This document shows positions 1 to 11,255 of a stretch of DNA of 64,000 nucleotides, piece by piece (the stretch's first letter is position 1; each line of letters opens with the position of its first letter). This DNA is from Saksenaea vasiformis B4078 (taxonomy: Eukaryota; Mucoromycota; Mucoromycetes; Mucorales; Saksenaeaceae). The notes below the pieces were generated by a model, which searched no databases, was not told the DNA's origin, and saw nothing but the letters and a program-made list of their open reading frames with translations. The stretch spans positions 1 through 64,000 of the forward strand of contig JNDT01001580.1 in assembly GCA_000697055.1 (NCBI GenBank), read 5' to 3'. The position numbers were made by a program, and so were the translations under genes.

Positions 1-2
1 CA

Positions 3-125
3 CCCTGGTCTCAGCAAAGCATTTTTCAACAAGCACAGGAAGCAGAATCGTCACAAGAACCACTAAGACGATCAGCAAGGCTACAACAGAAACGACAAAA
101 AAGGATCCACGAGCCAAGTGGATAG
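3..125 (+). other. Open-frame tail resembling the end of a retroelement polyprotein
   Basis: Frame 3 is open from the window edge to a TAG at 123-125. It ends in a Gln/Arg/Lys-rich tail containing EPLRRSARLQQKRQK. Short basic tails with an RRSxRLQ-type motif often close LTR-retrotransposon polyproteins, but this motif is not diagnostic. Nothing upstream is visible, no LTR or target-site duplication was found downstream, and the piece could equally be the end of an ordinary gene or chance. Confidence 0.2.
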
Positions 126-2987
126 GGCTTCCACGCCCGGTACTTGGTAAGCACTATTGAACCTCCTGGGCCGTTTCCTTTCATACTCACCAACCAAATT
201 ATTCACGCGTCTTGCATGAGCTTGGCGAGGGGCTGGGTATTGCGCTGTTGAAGGTCTAAACAGGTTCGTGGATGCGTCAATTCAAACAATTGCAACACGG
301 CAGCTCACATCATCCATTAGCGTCAAGCTTAGCTTCTCAATTCCGCCAAGCAGATTTGCAAGATGCGACTTCATTTTTTGAAAAGACGCAATTGCGTTTT
401 AAAGATGCAACATCTCTCAACATTTTCCTTTTTCGTACAGTTTGTATCCAAGACCCCATTATTTTGTCCATTTTTTAAAACTTCGACAATAATATCTCCC
501 GCAGTGACCACTCCTTGCAAAAAGCAAGTGAACGTTTCATTGATGGCTTGGGTAGTCATAGCTTCGGCCATAGCATTTTACAGATACGCAGTACAAAAGT
601 AACGGCATTCACTGGACAATACGGGTTTCTGTCTATAACGGGAAGGAGGGACGTCGATCTTTTTTTTTTTTTTTTTTTTGCGGAAAGTCAACATCCTATG
701 CATTTACCTCAATGACCTTCCCAGGCACACGTAGCAGAATATGAGAATGGTAGCTCAGCACCGTTAACACATAGGTGAGTGTATTCGGCGAATAGTGGCT
801 ACTGCTATATGAAGCTGAAGTAAGAGCACTGGCCCCTACCGTCGACAAATAGGATGTTCAAGTTATAGGGTTGTGATACTCAACGGGAATAGCCTATTTT
901 AGATTAACAAATGCCTACTATTTTATTATCGCTTCTCCAGCGGCTAACCCTGCTGTCCGCAATATTTCCGGAGGCACATCAGATGTCACGCACACTATGT
1001 CGGTTACATGGTGGTCAGTCGTAACTATTTTAAAGGTAGCATTTGAAAACAAAACGGATCCAAAGTGGGAACATTGTGATTACCAAGTGGGGTTTCAAAT
1101 AATTATCGCGCGAGAAGTCCCAAAGCTGTCATTTGCGAAATAAACAGAAATGCAGAGATCCCACCACGTACTTGCGTAAGTGACAAAGAAAATAAGCTTT
1201 GCAGTCATTTGAATCAGTTTATCAACAAACATTCAGCTGAATAGCCGCTGTCACCCTTGTATTTTCTTTACTGCAAATAGATCCTTGCTTTATCATAGGA
1301 TGTATTTGCCTCGCGTCTGTCTTTGGTAAAGGCAAAAGCTAAATCTAATTTCTCTTGGCTGACGCTGAAAAGAAGTCCCTCCCCCTTTTCTGTTTGAGCT
1401 ATCAAGTGCAACAATGTGATCAGCGATGATGTGTCCCAATTCACGCTAAGGGAGTCTGGTGTCATAACTATGTACTACGGAGAGAATATACCGGCAAACG
1501 ATGGGGGACCCAACAAACGGTAGCTCAGCCCGCAATAAGGGAAACATGTGGTGTTGCGATGCGTGCCACAGATCAAATAGTCTGGGTTGACGCTAGCGTG
1601 GAACGATTCCAGATCGTTTGCACCCAGACCAGGAAATTTATCTTATCGTTATTGAAATCCTTCCCGTGCGTGGTGTACAACCTTCAGAAAAAAGAAAAGG
1701 GGGGCGGAAGGATAACCCAAAATGAAGCTAGCTTAAAAGAAGCCGATAGTTGTCTAATCCACCATGCTTAACACCTTTGTTTGTAGTACAGCGCTGGAAC
1801 TCAGTCAGTCAAGATACGAGGGCTGTGATAGTGAGTCACCGTTCCGAAGAAAAACGACACGTAGATGCTGCCGGTTTGCAAGGTGCGTGGTTACAGACAA
1901 TCATGCTTCCCGAAAGACAAAAATATTTGCTCGGATTACCCAATAAAAACAGAGAAAGGGAACATGCTATCCGCAGAATCAACCATATGGTCTATAGGTC
2001 TAAACAAGGACAACACAATGAGCATACATAGGCAATTTCGAATCATTTATGACAGAATTCATTTAAAAGTCAATCCCATAGATAGAAATATATCCACTTC
2101 AACAGCGTCCTATTGAAATAAAGAGATACGAACAGGGTCTCAGCGCGTTTCTAACAGGTTACTCGACAGAGTCGCTGTACAACAAACATGCAAACAAGCA
2201 ACGTTATAAGCGTTCTTTCATCTAATCAGTGATAAGAGAGATGATCATAAAGAGATATAAACATTTGGCACAGAGAGCACCGTGTTGTTATTCTGTTAGG
2301 AAACAGAGGTAGCTTTCATAGATTCTAAAAGATGGAAATACATCTGTAGTTACTCTAGCAATGGTCATGGTGGAAGTGCAGCTCCTTGCGTTAAGGCTAC
2401 AGAACGTGATGCATGCATGTCAGCGAGGGTGCTAACGTACATCGATCGTGTCATGTTTATTTATGATTGCGTTTGCTAAAATGTCACGTTTTTGGTGCCA
2501 AATAGTCTTTCCGTAGACGATGCAAAATTACATCAAGGTAAGGCGTAAAATTATGCACTAAACTCCTGAAGCGTTACGCTAGCAAGTTGACGTAAGCTGA
2601 CCACAAAAGGATACTTCCTTTGAAAAAGTCCTCCTTACAATTTGTCTGTCAATGTCTAATGAAAAGGGGAAGTTTTTTTTTTTTTGTTGAGCACCCTACC
2701 GCGAAATACTTCCTGCAGCCACGTGTGTGTGTGATAATGAGGTGTGCAGTCCTTCTATCCTCCGAATTGCCTTGGTTGGGAGGAAGGATCTGTGCCGCGT
2801 ACTCGGTAGGTTATAACGATCGTTGATTCTTACGCAGGGTCACTCCTACGACTATTCCCCCAGAAATTTCTGCTAGATGATGATGCGTCACTTTAGGTTT
2901 TTGGCATTGAATCCATGATAAGCCGAGTTCAGAAAGATCGGTCCATCGTGAAGGGTGAATAACATAGCCTCTTTACACAGTTGGTCT

Positions 2988-3007
2988 TATTATTATTATT
3001 ATTATTT
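2988..3007. repeat. (TAT)n microsatellite
   Basis: Perfect run of about six to seven TAT/ATT triplets in intergenic sequence. Confidence 0.9.
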
Positions 3008-3585
3008 AGCATGTTCCAGTTTATTTGGAGGACCCTAGTTTACATAAAGTATCCATTGCAACGAATGCATTAATGACGCATATTTAATTATTGCTTTGGA
3101 CAGCTAGCACACTAAAATGTATATTGTATAGTGGAAATGTCAATAATGGAAATTGACTGCACAGACCATCAACAAGCCCTGATCCAACGATTTGGCACCC
3201 TTGTCTCCCTTTTTTTTTTTACTTCCACCCTCTGCAGAGCCAGACAAGTATATATTAAAATGCAACCATGCCACATATTGCATTCTTGACCAGAAGAAGC
3301 GTATTTTACATCACTCAATTGAATGATTTGTTACTTTCAGTATTTTGTAGATAAATTCTTGCTCATTGACTAGGAAATAGTAGACCAGGAATCAATGGGT
3401 CGACAAGCTACATTTGTTGTTCATTATGTCCAAATGGAGTGAATAAAAACTGAAATGCGGGTGAAACGGGGACTATTGTGTTAATAATTTCATGTTTCGG
3501 GAGGAAGACTGAAGACCATCTCGCTCTTTAACTATTCGACCGGAATGATAGATACAAATTCGTCGTGAAATTCAATCAGTGACAT

Positions 3586-3619
3586 CTACTACTACTACTA
3601 CTGGTAGTAGTAGTAGTAA
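3586..3619. repeat. Near-perfect inverted repeat of CTA/TAG triplets
   Basis: Sixteen bases of CTA triplets (3586-3601), a two-base TG centre, then GTAGTAGTAGTAGTA. The arms pair at 15 of 16 positions, so the strand can fold into a tight hairpin. A further TAG run follows. It probably arose by microsatellite slippage with strand switching; no function is implied. Confidence 0.85.
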
Positions 3620-4238
3620 TAGTAGCTCTAGCTCTAGGCTACAGGTCAATTTATTCTATGTCTTGGACAGAGAGCTCCTTGTAAATACATTTACCAAGTA
3701 TTCCGCAGCGTGATTGACTAAAAATAGTCTATAGGAGATCTTTGTTTTTTTATTTGCGCAGGAGTATGACTTATCTTTTTCTTGATCCAGAAGTGCTTAC
3801 ATGATATTACATTTTATTGTCATGGGTTACAATCAATTCATATGCCCTTTGGTCTTCAAGGAACTCGAGTGATGCATATCCAAGAGCTATTCCCTGCAAG
3901 TTTCCTTTTCCTGGTTATCGAGCGACATCTTCAAGGGTTTTCTATTTAGAGTGTCAAAATGATAAAAATAAAAGTTTCTTCTGCCTTGTAGGCTTATAGT
4001 TGCGTAGTAACGGGGAGGCTTTTTTCTTCTAATAGCTGACTCGCTTCAAATGCAAAAAGGACTTTTTTGTGCAAAAAAGGAAACTGCGTGTCACACAACG
4101 TTTTCACGTGAAAAAGATGATAGGTGCTTTTTTTTTTTTTTTAGGTCCTGTGTCTTGCTTTTATCTTTTTTTCTTTTTCCCCACTTTTTTTTTTTTTTTT
4201 TTTGTCCTTTTTTTTCGCTTTCAGTTTTTTATGCAGCT

Positions 4239-5983
4239 ATGGAGTTTCACCGACAACGGCTAGATAAATTATATCATCTTTATGTAAAGGAAGAGAGTAC
4301 GATCGACAGTATTCAGGCAGCTGTACGGAGAGAATTGCCGTTACTGGTACAGGAATTCCAGCTATCTTTAGACCAGACATCTCGTTTGGAAGATTATATC
4401 AATGATAGAGGTAAATGCTCTTCTTTCTGCTGTTGTTGTTGTTGTTGTTGTTGTTGTAGGCGGTATTCATTATTATTTTAGTGATGATGTTTCGAGTTTT
4501 GCGGAAGAACAGATTTTCGTTACCCCATACATTGTCTGCTGTAATGGATACTATCCGTTGGCGTATTCGTGAGGAGGTCGACTTTATCAGTATGTCGGCT
4601 GTCCAAGAATTCCTGGACAAACCTTTTTGCTTTTTTCGAAAACAGGATCGATGCAACCGACCTATTCTTCTTATCCAACTACAATATCTTCCTCGCCCTA
4701 CTTCGCCGTCCAAAGACATGACAGATTACCTGACGCCGTTTATCATTTTTATGCTTGAAATAGTCCGAAAATATACGGCGGAGTTGACACATGCTCGGCT
4801 AGCGAGTGATAATCCGGGTGTTGTGACGGATATTCTTGTTTTGGTAGATTTCAAAAGCGCACGAGGACTACCTATGGTACGGGAAAAAAAAAACATAAGG
4901 GAAAGAGTGGATGTTCATTCTTCTGTTCTTCTTATTTAGGAGCGAGGATTATTACATGCTTTTATCCAATTGTTAAAACGATACCCGGGTATGGCAGGCT
5001 CAGTATGTTTACTCAATTTCGGGTGGATGTATCAGGGCATGTGGCAAATGTGTAAATTATTGTTGACGGAGGAAGCCAAGAACCGAGTGAGCTTTCCCAA
5101 CATAAACGAATTGAAATCCATGATAGATGATGATGATGATGATGATCTGCTGGCAGGTAACAGAAAACAACAAAATGGGATAACAAAGGGAAGAAGGTTT
5201 AACAGAATAAGTTACCATCCTCTTTTAGATCTGAATGGAAATGAAGCTGTGACTTGGGATATACAGCAAGATATGATTTATGCAAAATACCAAGCAAAGA
5301 TTCCATCGGTTTTGCCTTCCCCTCCATCGTCGCCTCGTCTGCTTAGTCGAAGGAATTCTTCTGCTTCGATGCATTCCGTATATTATGATACATCGGATAC
5401 AGTGGCAACATCCTCTTCGTTCTTGACACCGTTAACACCGGTTACTTCCCATCTCCATCTTTCGTTTACATCTAACAGTGTTTATGCAACGCCTATTGGT
5501 GCGCTTAGTCCAGTGTCAAGTTACACCAATCTGAGCAATGTCACCAAGTCCTACGCGCTTCAGCCACCTAAATTACGGTCCAGTATCAAAGCGTTTCTAA
5601 GTCCTGACACAAGCGGCGAGAGTGATAACCGAGGGGTTTCTTCACGCGCTTTACGACAAAGGTTACGAGCAGTCCAACGAGAACGCTGGAATTTGTCATG
5701 GTCATCATCATCGTCGTCGTCATCTCTACCTGATGGGTGGCGACGGTTTGTAGTTCATGCACTGTTCAAGATGGAGCAGAGTAGCAAACAAGTATTGCGG
5801 AAAACGGTGAAATACCGAAATATGTTATACTGGATTGCAGCATGTGTTATATTACGTAATCGAGTGCGTGAGGTGTTACATAGTGTGTTTATACTATTTA
5901 TCGAGGTGGTTTTACATCGTTCAAGCGGGACGGCTCGTTTAGAAAGCTTATTACGTTTGACAACAGGACAGATGACCTTGTAG
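4239..5983 (+). CDS. CRAL-TRIO (Sec14-like) domain protein with long Ser-rich C-terminal tail
   Basis: Four exons (4239-4410, 4482-4876, 4940-5156, 5229-5983) join in frame to 512 residues. Residues about 95-245 form a CRAL-TRIO lipid-binding fold: a conserved DRCNRPILLIQ strand, then a helix leading to VVTDILVLVDFKSARG, then LLKRYPGMAGSVCLLNFGW, the usual Sec14-type core in which a lipid-exchange helix follows a PERL-like strand. Sec14 relatives bind phosphatidylinositol or similar lipids and act at membranes; the ligand here is unknown. After the domain come an Asp run, a Ser/Thr/Pro-rich linker and a basic amphipathic C-terminal region of about 100 residues that may contact membranes. The start chosen is the first ATG of the frame giving a good N-terminal helix; upstream is poly-T. 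Intron 1 contains a (GTT)n tract. Intron 3 is 72 bp and stop-free, so retention would add 24 residues without a frameshift. Confidence 0.75.
4430..4456. repeat. (TTG)n microsatellite inside an intron
   Basis: Perfect TTG run in intron 1 of the CRAL-TRIO gene. It ends in TAG, creating a decoy acceptor about 20 bp before the acceptor that keeps the reading frame (AG at 4480-4481). Confidence 0.85.
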
Positions 5984-6303
5984 TTCGTCATATATATCAC
6001 GTTTTTATCTTTTTATTTGTCAAGAAAAAGACAAAATAAAATTTTGCATCATTCAAAACAACTTTTTGTTGTTTTCTTAAAAAAAAATCTATGTTTCTTT
6101 TTTTTTTTTTTATTTCTTTTTTGTTTTTCTTTTTATTTCTTTTCTTGTTTCCCGTTTTTTTTGTTTTCCTTTATTAAGTGCGTTTTGTAAAATGGGATGC
6201 AGATTTCACATATATAAAAAAGAAGTCGCACGTGATGGAGATATGTGGTTGTTGTTGTTGTTGTTGTTGTTGTTGTAGTAGTGATGACCTATCCACGTGA
6301 TGT
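5984..6303. other. Shared 3' region between convergent genes
   Basis: Between the stops of the CRAL-TRIO gene and the WWE-like gene. It holds an AATAAA-type signal near 6033 (ACAAAATAAAATT) for the plus-strand gene, several T-rich stretches whose complement offers AATAAAA for the minus-strand gene, and a (TTG)n run at 6247-6276. No coding sequence is seen. Confidence 0.5.
6247..6276. repeat. (TTG)n microsatellite
   Basis: About ten perfect TTG/GTT triplets, the same motif as in intron 1 of the neighbouring CRAL-TRIO gene. Confidence 0.9.
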
Positions 6304-6639
6304 TTAAGCGTTTGGTTTGTGTCCATGATCCATCATCTCTCCTCTTGTAATTAATATGTCTCTATCTGGTAAACAGCCTAGTAACAGGATGGGATACAGT
6401 AGAATATCATGATCAAAATGGGAATCACGGAGGACGATGGCCACAGCATTATGATGATATTGTATTTCCGAGTGTATCGAAGGATCTTCCTCTTCCAAGT
6501 CCACCGCTAATTCTTCTAAAGATTTTCTCTGCAGGTCGGCATGATGACGATAAACAAATTCGAGTTTTTTTTGATTCTCCCTGTCGAATGGTATCCAAGC
6601 GTCGGTAAATTGTTGGTTTTCAAAGAACCAAATCACCAT
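6304..6639 (-). CDS. Small WWE-like domain protein
   Basis: An uninterrupted 111-residue frame starting at ATG 6639. Residues 3-40 read like a WWE-type module: WFFENQQFTDAWIPFDREN followed by an acidic/aromatic helix (LEFVYRHH). This Trp-Phe...Trp-x-Pro-Phe arrangement and spacing are typical of WWE domains and of the N-terminal part of DDHD phospholipases. The rest (acidic stretch, then a hydrophobic segment ending RDILITRGEMM) is compatible with the second half of that fold. The full phospholipase catalytic region is absent here, so this is either a stand-alone module or the last exon of a gene whose upstream exons I cannot find. The codons are unlike the purine tract just upstream, which supports a start near 6639. 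Confidence 0.45.
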   Translation of the reverse strand: MVIWFFENQQFTDAWIPFDRENQKKLEFVYRHHADLQRKSLEELAVDLEEEDPSIHSEIQYHHNAVAIVLRDSHFDHDILLYPILLLGCLPDRDILITRGEMMDHGHKPNA

Positions 6640-6705
6640 CACAGAACGGTAAAAAGGGGAACAAAAATGTTGATAAAAAATGAAATTTACAATGACAAAC
6701 AAAAA

Positions 6706-6806
6706 GTATTAAAAATGAAAAAAGAAAAAAAAAGAGATAAGAGAAAAGAAAAAAAGAGAGAGAGAGAGAAAGAGAGAAAAGAGAAGAAAAGAGAAAAAAA
6801 AATAAG
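6706..6806. repeat. Purine (A/G) low-complexity tract
   Basis: About 100 bp of almost pure purine, mostly AAAG/GAGA units, just upstream of the WWE-like start on the minus strand (so a C/T-rich leader for that gene). Confidence 0.85.
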
Positions 6807-6871
6807 GGGATCAGGGTAACCAAAACAAAGTCATGGAAAAAGTTTGAATAAAGGTGAAAATATTACGATAT

Positions 6872-6872
6872 T

Positions 6873-6910
<38 letters not shown>
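6872..6910. repeat. (TA)n microsatellite
   Basis: Nearly perfect TA dinucleotide run with one G interruption. Confidence 0.9.
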
Positions 6911-8539
6911 AAGAAGAAGACGCACTTATATTGGATCTATATATGATTGGTTGAATGTCGTTATAGATATACAAAAAGATGTATTCATTTGTAAGAGTGT
7001 GTTCTGGGAGAGACAATAATTTTCTGCAGAATTTTATTTGTGCAACAACAGCCCCTCATTGGGAGCAAGCATTTTGAAGAGCACATTAACGTCATCTAAC
7101 TGCGTGCAACTACACTAATATCCGAAAAACTATTTGACAGCTAAATCCCCCCAAAACTCCCCTTTTTTTTGGCCCTCTTACTGACTTATATAGTCTTCGT
7201 CTCTCTCTCTCTCCCTCTCTCTATTTCTCTTTCTCTGTGTGTGTTTCACTCTTTCTCTCTCTCACTCTGGGCCTTTGTCTCTGTGGTCACACACACACGC
7301 ACTCTCTCTCGGTCTCTCCTTCTCTCATAAAACGGAGCCCTTTTCTTTCTTAAAATACTCTCCTTTTTGATGTCATTATCGAGATTGACAACATCCCAAA
7401 ATAAAACCTATTCTTCCTCATGTAGTTTAGTATCGATCTTATACCACTTTTTAGCACGTTATCTGCCGCCATTTCAATTTAGATCCGGAAAACTACGCCT
7501 TGTATAAATACATAACACATACACATACATATACATATGCCTTGTCACCCTTAGACTCGAGTGCAAATCACTCAAACTATCTTAATCTGGTTATTGTGTT
7601 TTGTCTTTTATCCGTGACTAGACAAAAATCAAATACATTATCAATCTGTTCATACGTCCAATTCCTTACTCACCCAATCAGCAAACAGAAATCTCTCTCT
7701 TCTAAGTTGCACAGTACAACTGCAAGTGAACTTGACCGGATAAAGAGCTGGCGTCTGTATCTCTGTCATTGTGCATCCCGGGTTTCTGAAACATTATTGG
7801 TTTATCGATCATTCTGTTCCCTCCGCCCCTTTTTTTTCATCGAGAGATCTATGGATTGACCGTGCATATTCAACATATTCTATGGACAATGTGACCCACA
7901 ATCATGGTTATCATTTAATGTTTGCCGTCGATCATCAACCGTTCGATCAAAAAAAAAAAAAGAGGTGACAAAGAATTGGGCTTGTCCATGTGGAAATTAG
8001 GAGTTGAACCTTCTTCTCACCCTGGATGCGTATCACTTTCATTTTGTTTGTAACCTTGGTTGGAAAAAATCACTATTCGGTGGATTACAACAACAAGAAG
8101 CCTCAATGGTTAGTCTACAGCTGCATGAAACACTCTCACCAAAATAGTAATAGAACCGGCTCACTCAATCACTCACAGCTTGTTTGACATGTAAATACCT
8201 GTGTCCTAAGTATAGAAACCTTTTCTTTGTTATGCATTATAGTATTTAAAGCATCCTAAGCGGGGTCAACTGGATCCAGCTCTTAACAAATAGGTCCCAT
8301 TTTCAGGGCAGACGGTCTACTTTTTCTTGATTAAAAAAAAAGGAACTAGGTACTATGCTGCCGATAAGGCTGTTAAGTGTATTTTGCCAACAGAGCATGC
8401 ACGCATGAAAACAATGATTTTTTTTGTACCATGCAGCTATAACAACCTGCTCCTAAACCCCCTTTTGCACCCCCTTTTTCCTGCACCAACAAGGTACCTT
8501 ATTCCGATGCAAGTTTCTCTTTGGATTTTTATTGCATGA
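6911..8539. other. Intergenic stretch, possible short coding remnants
   Basis: Apart from the microsatellites there are short plus-strand frames at 7690-7970 and 8010-8150. Locally they look coding, but I could not connect them with a start, consistent phase and plausible introns. The 13-A run at 7949-7961 would break any frame. I make no gene call. Confidence 0.3.
7198..7335. repeat. Compound (CT)n / (CA)n microsatellite
   Basis: Pyrimidine-rich CT/TCTC runs with an embedded ACACAC stretch near 7290; low complexity only. Confidence 0.8.
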
Positions 8540-11255
8540 TCAAATAACACTAGGATACTGCGCCTGTACACTACGATTGATCCGCAGCATTTCCTTAAAT
8601 GTATCTTCATTGCCATGTCGCACTTCAAACTCTCGCCATGTTTTCCAGAAATCAGGATGATTCTGCTCACAAAAATAATTAAGCGCTGTCCACAACGCCC
8701 CCATTCCATCATCCACCTTACCTTTGGATCGAAGAATTGGGATCCATAAGCATAGATCGCTCGGGCCCGATCAATTTCACCAAGCTTCCGCTCAAGCTCT
8801 GCATATTTGACACACATAATCCGCACATCCTTGTCAGGTAGCTCCTCGATCGCCCGCTCGTAAATTTCACGCGCCGACATGACACCAAAAGACTCGGTTG
8901 CTTTTGCAATGTAAAACTGGAACATCTAATCATTTTTTTTTACGCATCTTAGTTATCTGCAGCATTGCATCGCATCGCCCTTCACCACTTATTACCTCTA
9001 AACGATCCTCATCCGCAACTCCCTTTGTGGCGCGGTCGTAGATCCTCATGGCATGACGTGCCAAACCATATTCTTCTTCCAGCTTACCATACATAAGATA
9101 GATGGCTTTGGCGTATTTGGGAGGACATTTATCCAATGACTGTTCAAACAAGTCTCTTGCTCTTTCCAGCTTCTCGCCACCCTACACGAAATAAACAAAT
9201 AAATAAGTAAAAAACAACTTCCTATGCAACTTACGTAGCGAGAAATAAATCGTTGAAGATAAATATTCCAGAGCTCAAATGCAATGGGCCAGCCAAACAA
9301 TTCGATGCCACGCTCATAAACCTTGAAAGCCTCCTCGAAATATTGATTTTCCTCCAAAAACGCGGCATAGTTGACAACGGTTTGTGGATTGGCAATACGA
9401 AGCTCCATCACTCGATCATAAACTGCTTTGGCGCTTTCTATCGAGCCCACACTCTCTTCCAAGTCAATGTAAAAACTCCACAATCGCAAGCTCTTGAAAA
9501 CACGTTGTTGAACGGGTAGTGACTCGTCATGGAAATTAATCTGTTTCGGATTGATTCCCGGTAACCTGGGCGTTTTCGTAGCTCGGCCCATGACATCAAT
9601 CGCCCGTGCAAAGTCGTCGTACCGCGTTTCCATTTCGGCATACTCGCACCACACCTCGGCTAGGTCGTTGACTGTCTTGTAATTCACCTTGACTGCCTTC
9701 TCGAAAATAGCACGTGCAGCATCACGGTCACCACCTTCTTCGTAGAATTTGGCAAATTTAACCCACAGATCCTGCAACTTGCCATGCGCCTTTTTCGGAT
9801 TGATGGTCTGCACAGCTTGTGTATACGTTTGGACAATCTAAATCCATCGTTAACTAAATATTCCATTGTTCCCATAAAGAAAAATAATACCTTGTCATTA
9901 TTATTTTTCCAAAGAGCAACTCTCTTTTCCCATTCGGTCACATTGTTAGGGTTCTGTCGTAGCAGCACATCGTTCACCAGGAAAGGTCGACGGTCCATCA
10001 ATCGTTCAAAACGTAACAACCGGAGATCGAGATCGAGATCCTCATCTTCATCCTTCTCGCCCGTCCGCTCCCTCTCTGCAGCCATTTCCATCTTTGTTGC
10101 AATCACTTCTTCTTCAAACTGCGCATAGGCATCAAAGATAGCGGTGAAGTCACGAACAGTAAGGACAGTTGTAATGCCCTCTTCAAAGATGTCGCGTGCC
10201 TAAACAACAGCATCGCCAACTTGAGTAAACAAAAAAGAAAAGAAAACGGAATCCCTCTTTTTTTTTTTTACCTTTTCTAGTTGACCCATCTTAATCCAGT
10301 ACATTGCTAATCGACAGTACAGGATACCCACTTGATCTGTAAATCGCTTGATTCCGCTTCGAATAATAGGCTCAACTTGCAGGCTCTTTATATCTACACA
10401 ATGCTCCACAACAAGCTCGCACAGGTCTTGCCATAGCTGATAATGGGATTTTCCATGAATCGATTGGAAATTACTGTCGTTCACGATAGACACAAGCTTC
10501 ACGGCGGCCTCGTCATAGCGTTCTAACTTTATCAAATGATCAACATATGTCTCCACATGGGCAGGTTCGAGCTAATCGACATGGGTCAGTTTCAATGAAA
10601 AAAAAAAAAAATTCCCTTTGCTCTCTACCTTGATATAGCGTCGAAGAACACGAATGGCTGTTTCGCCTCCAGCAGACTCTGCAAATTCAAGATATAATTC
10701 CCAAACACGAGAGTGCTGTGTGACAGGTAATGCTCTTAGTGCCCGATCAAACGTTCGTCGCGTTGTGGTAAGAATAGGTTGTGTTGTCAGAAACTCGAGA
10801 TAGTCCAACCAGATACGTGGCATCTAGAAAACAGTTCATTATCTACGTTCTTGACGTCAAGACCAATCATTACCTTGTTAAGAAGGACAAGTGAGCGCTC
10901 AAAACAGTTGTTCATCGCAGCATACTGTTCCTTGAATTTAACAGGATTAACACCAGCTAATTTCTCTCGACGCAGATCCAGATAACGTTTCCACAGTTTA
11001 TACGATCCAGGAAGCTCTTTAATAGCACGTTCGTAAGTGAGACACAATGCGGCATACGATCCATGTCGCTTGTGGTCAATGTATCGTAACCAACTGCGAA
11101 GGGAGTAGGGGTTACGCAGAAGCTCCTCTTCATAAGGTATGTCGAGCTCAGTCTAAGCGATGCATTGCCATTGATCAGAATGGAAGAAACAAACAAATAG
11201 AAACCCGGGATCTTACAATCATGTAGTCATCGTGAACGTCTTCCATCGTTGCCAT
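8540..11255 (-). CDS. SYF1: Pre-mRNA-splicing factor SYF1 (HAT-repeat protein)
   Basis: About nine exons join into roughly 745 residues made of half-a-TPR (HAT) repeats, for example SWLRYIDHKR, RIWLDYLEFL, LWSFYIDLEE and FWKTWREFEVRHG. The order and repeat wording match Syf1/Cwf3/XAB2, a scaffold of the NineTeen complex that stabilises the activated spliceosome in the nucleus. Approximate exons on the minus strand: 11255-11217, 11152-10874, 10823-10629, 10571-10272, 10199-9891, 9837-9235, 9181-8996, 8925 to about 8720, then a last exon to 8540. All introns are GT-AG, about 50-72 bp. The start is ATG 11255, with a second in-frame ATG at 11246. The family usually continues some tens of residues past the last HAT repeat; here the frame stops about 40 residues after the final intron, so the tail is short or a further exon is missed. 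An AATAAA lies just after the stop. Confidence 0.9.

Larger units (their letters stand above)
126..4238. other. Gene-poor AT-rich stretch
   Basis: Only short open frames (under about 95 codons) with no recognisable protein family were seen here, on either strand. The stretch holds homopolymer T tracts (661-679, about 2670-2685, 3210-3220), a TAT microsatellite and a CTA/TAG inverted repeat, both listed separately. The final 200 bp before the CRAL-TRIO start is strongly pyrimidine-rich, as is common for a fungal promoter or 5' leader. Confidence 0.5.

Noticed and set aside
7500..7970. 119-codon and 65-codon plus-strand frames after a TATA-like GTATAAATA
   Set aside because: They are in different phases, broken by an A13 run, start in CA-repeat sequence and match nothing recognisable.
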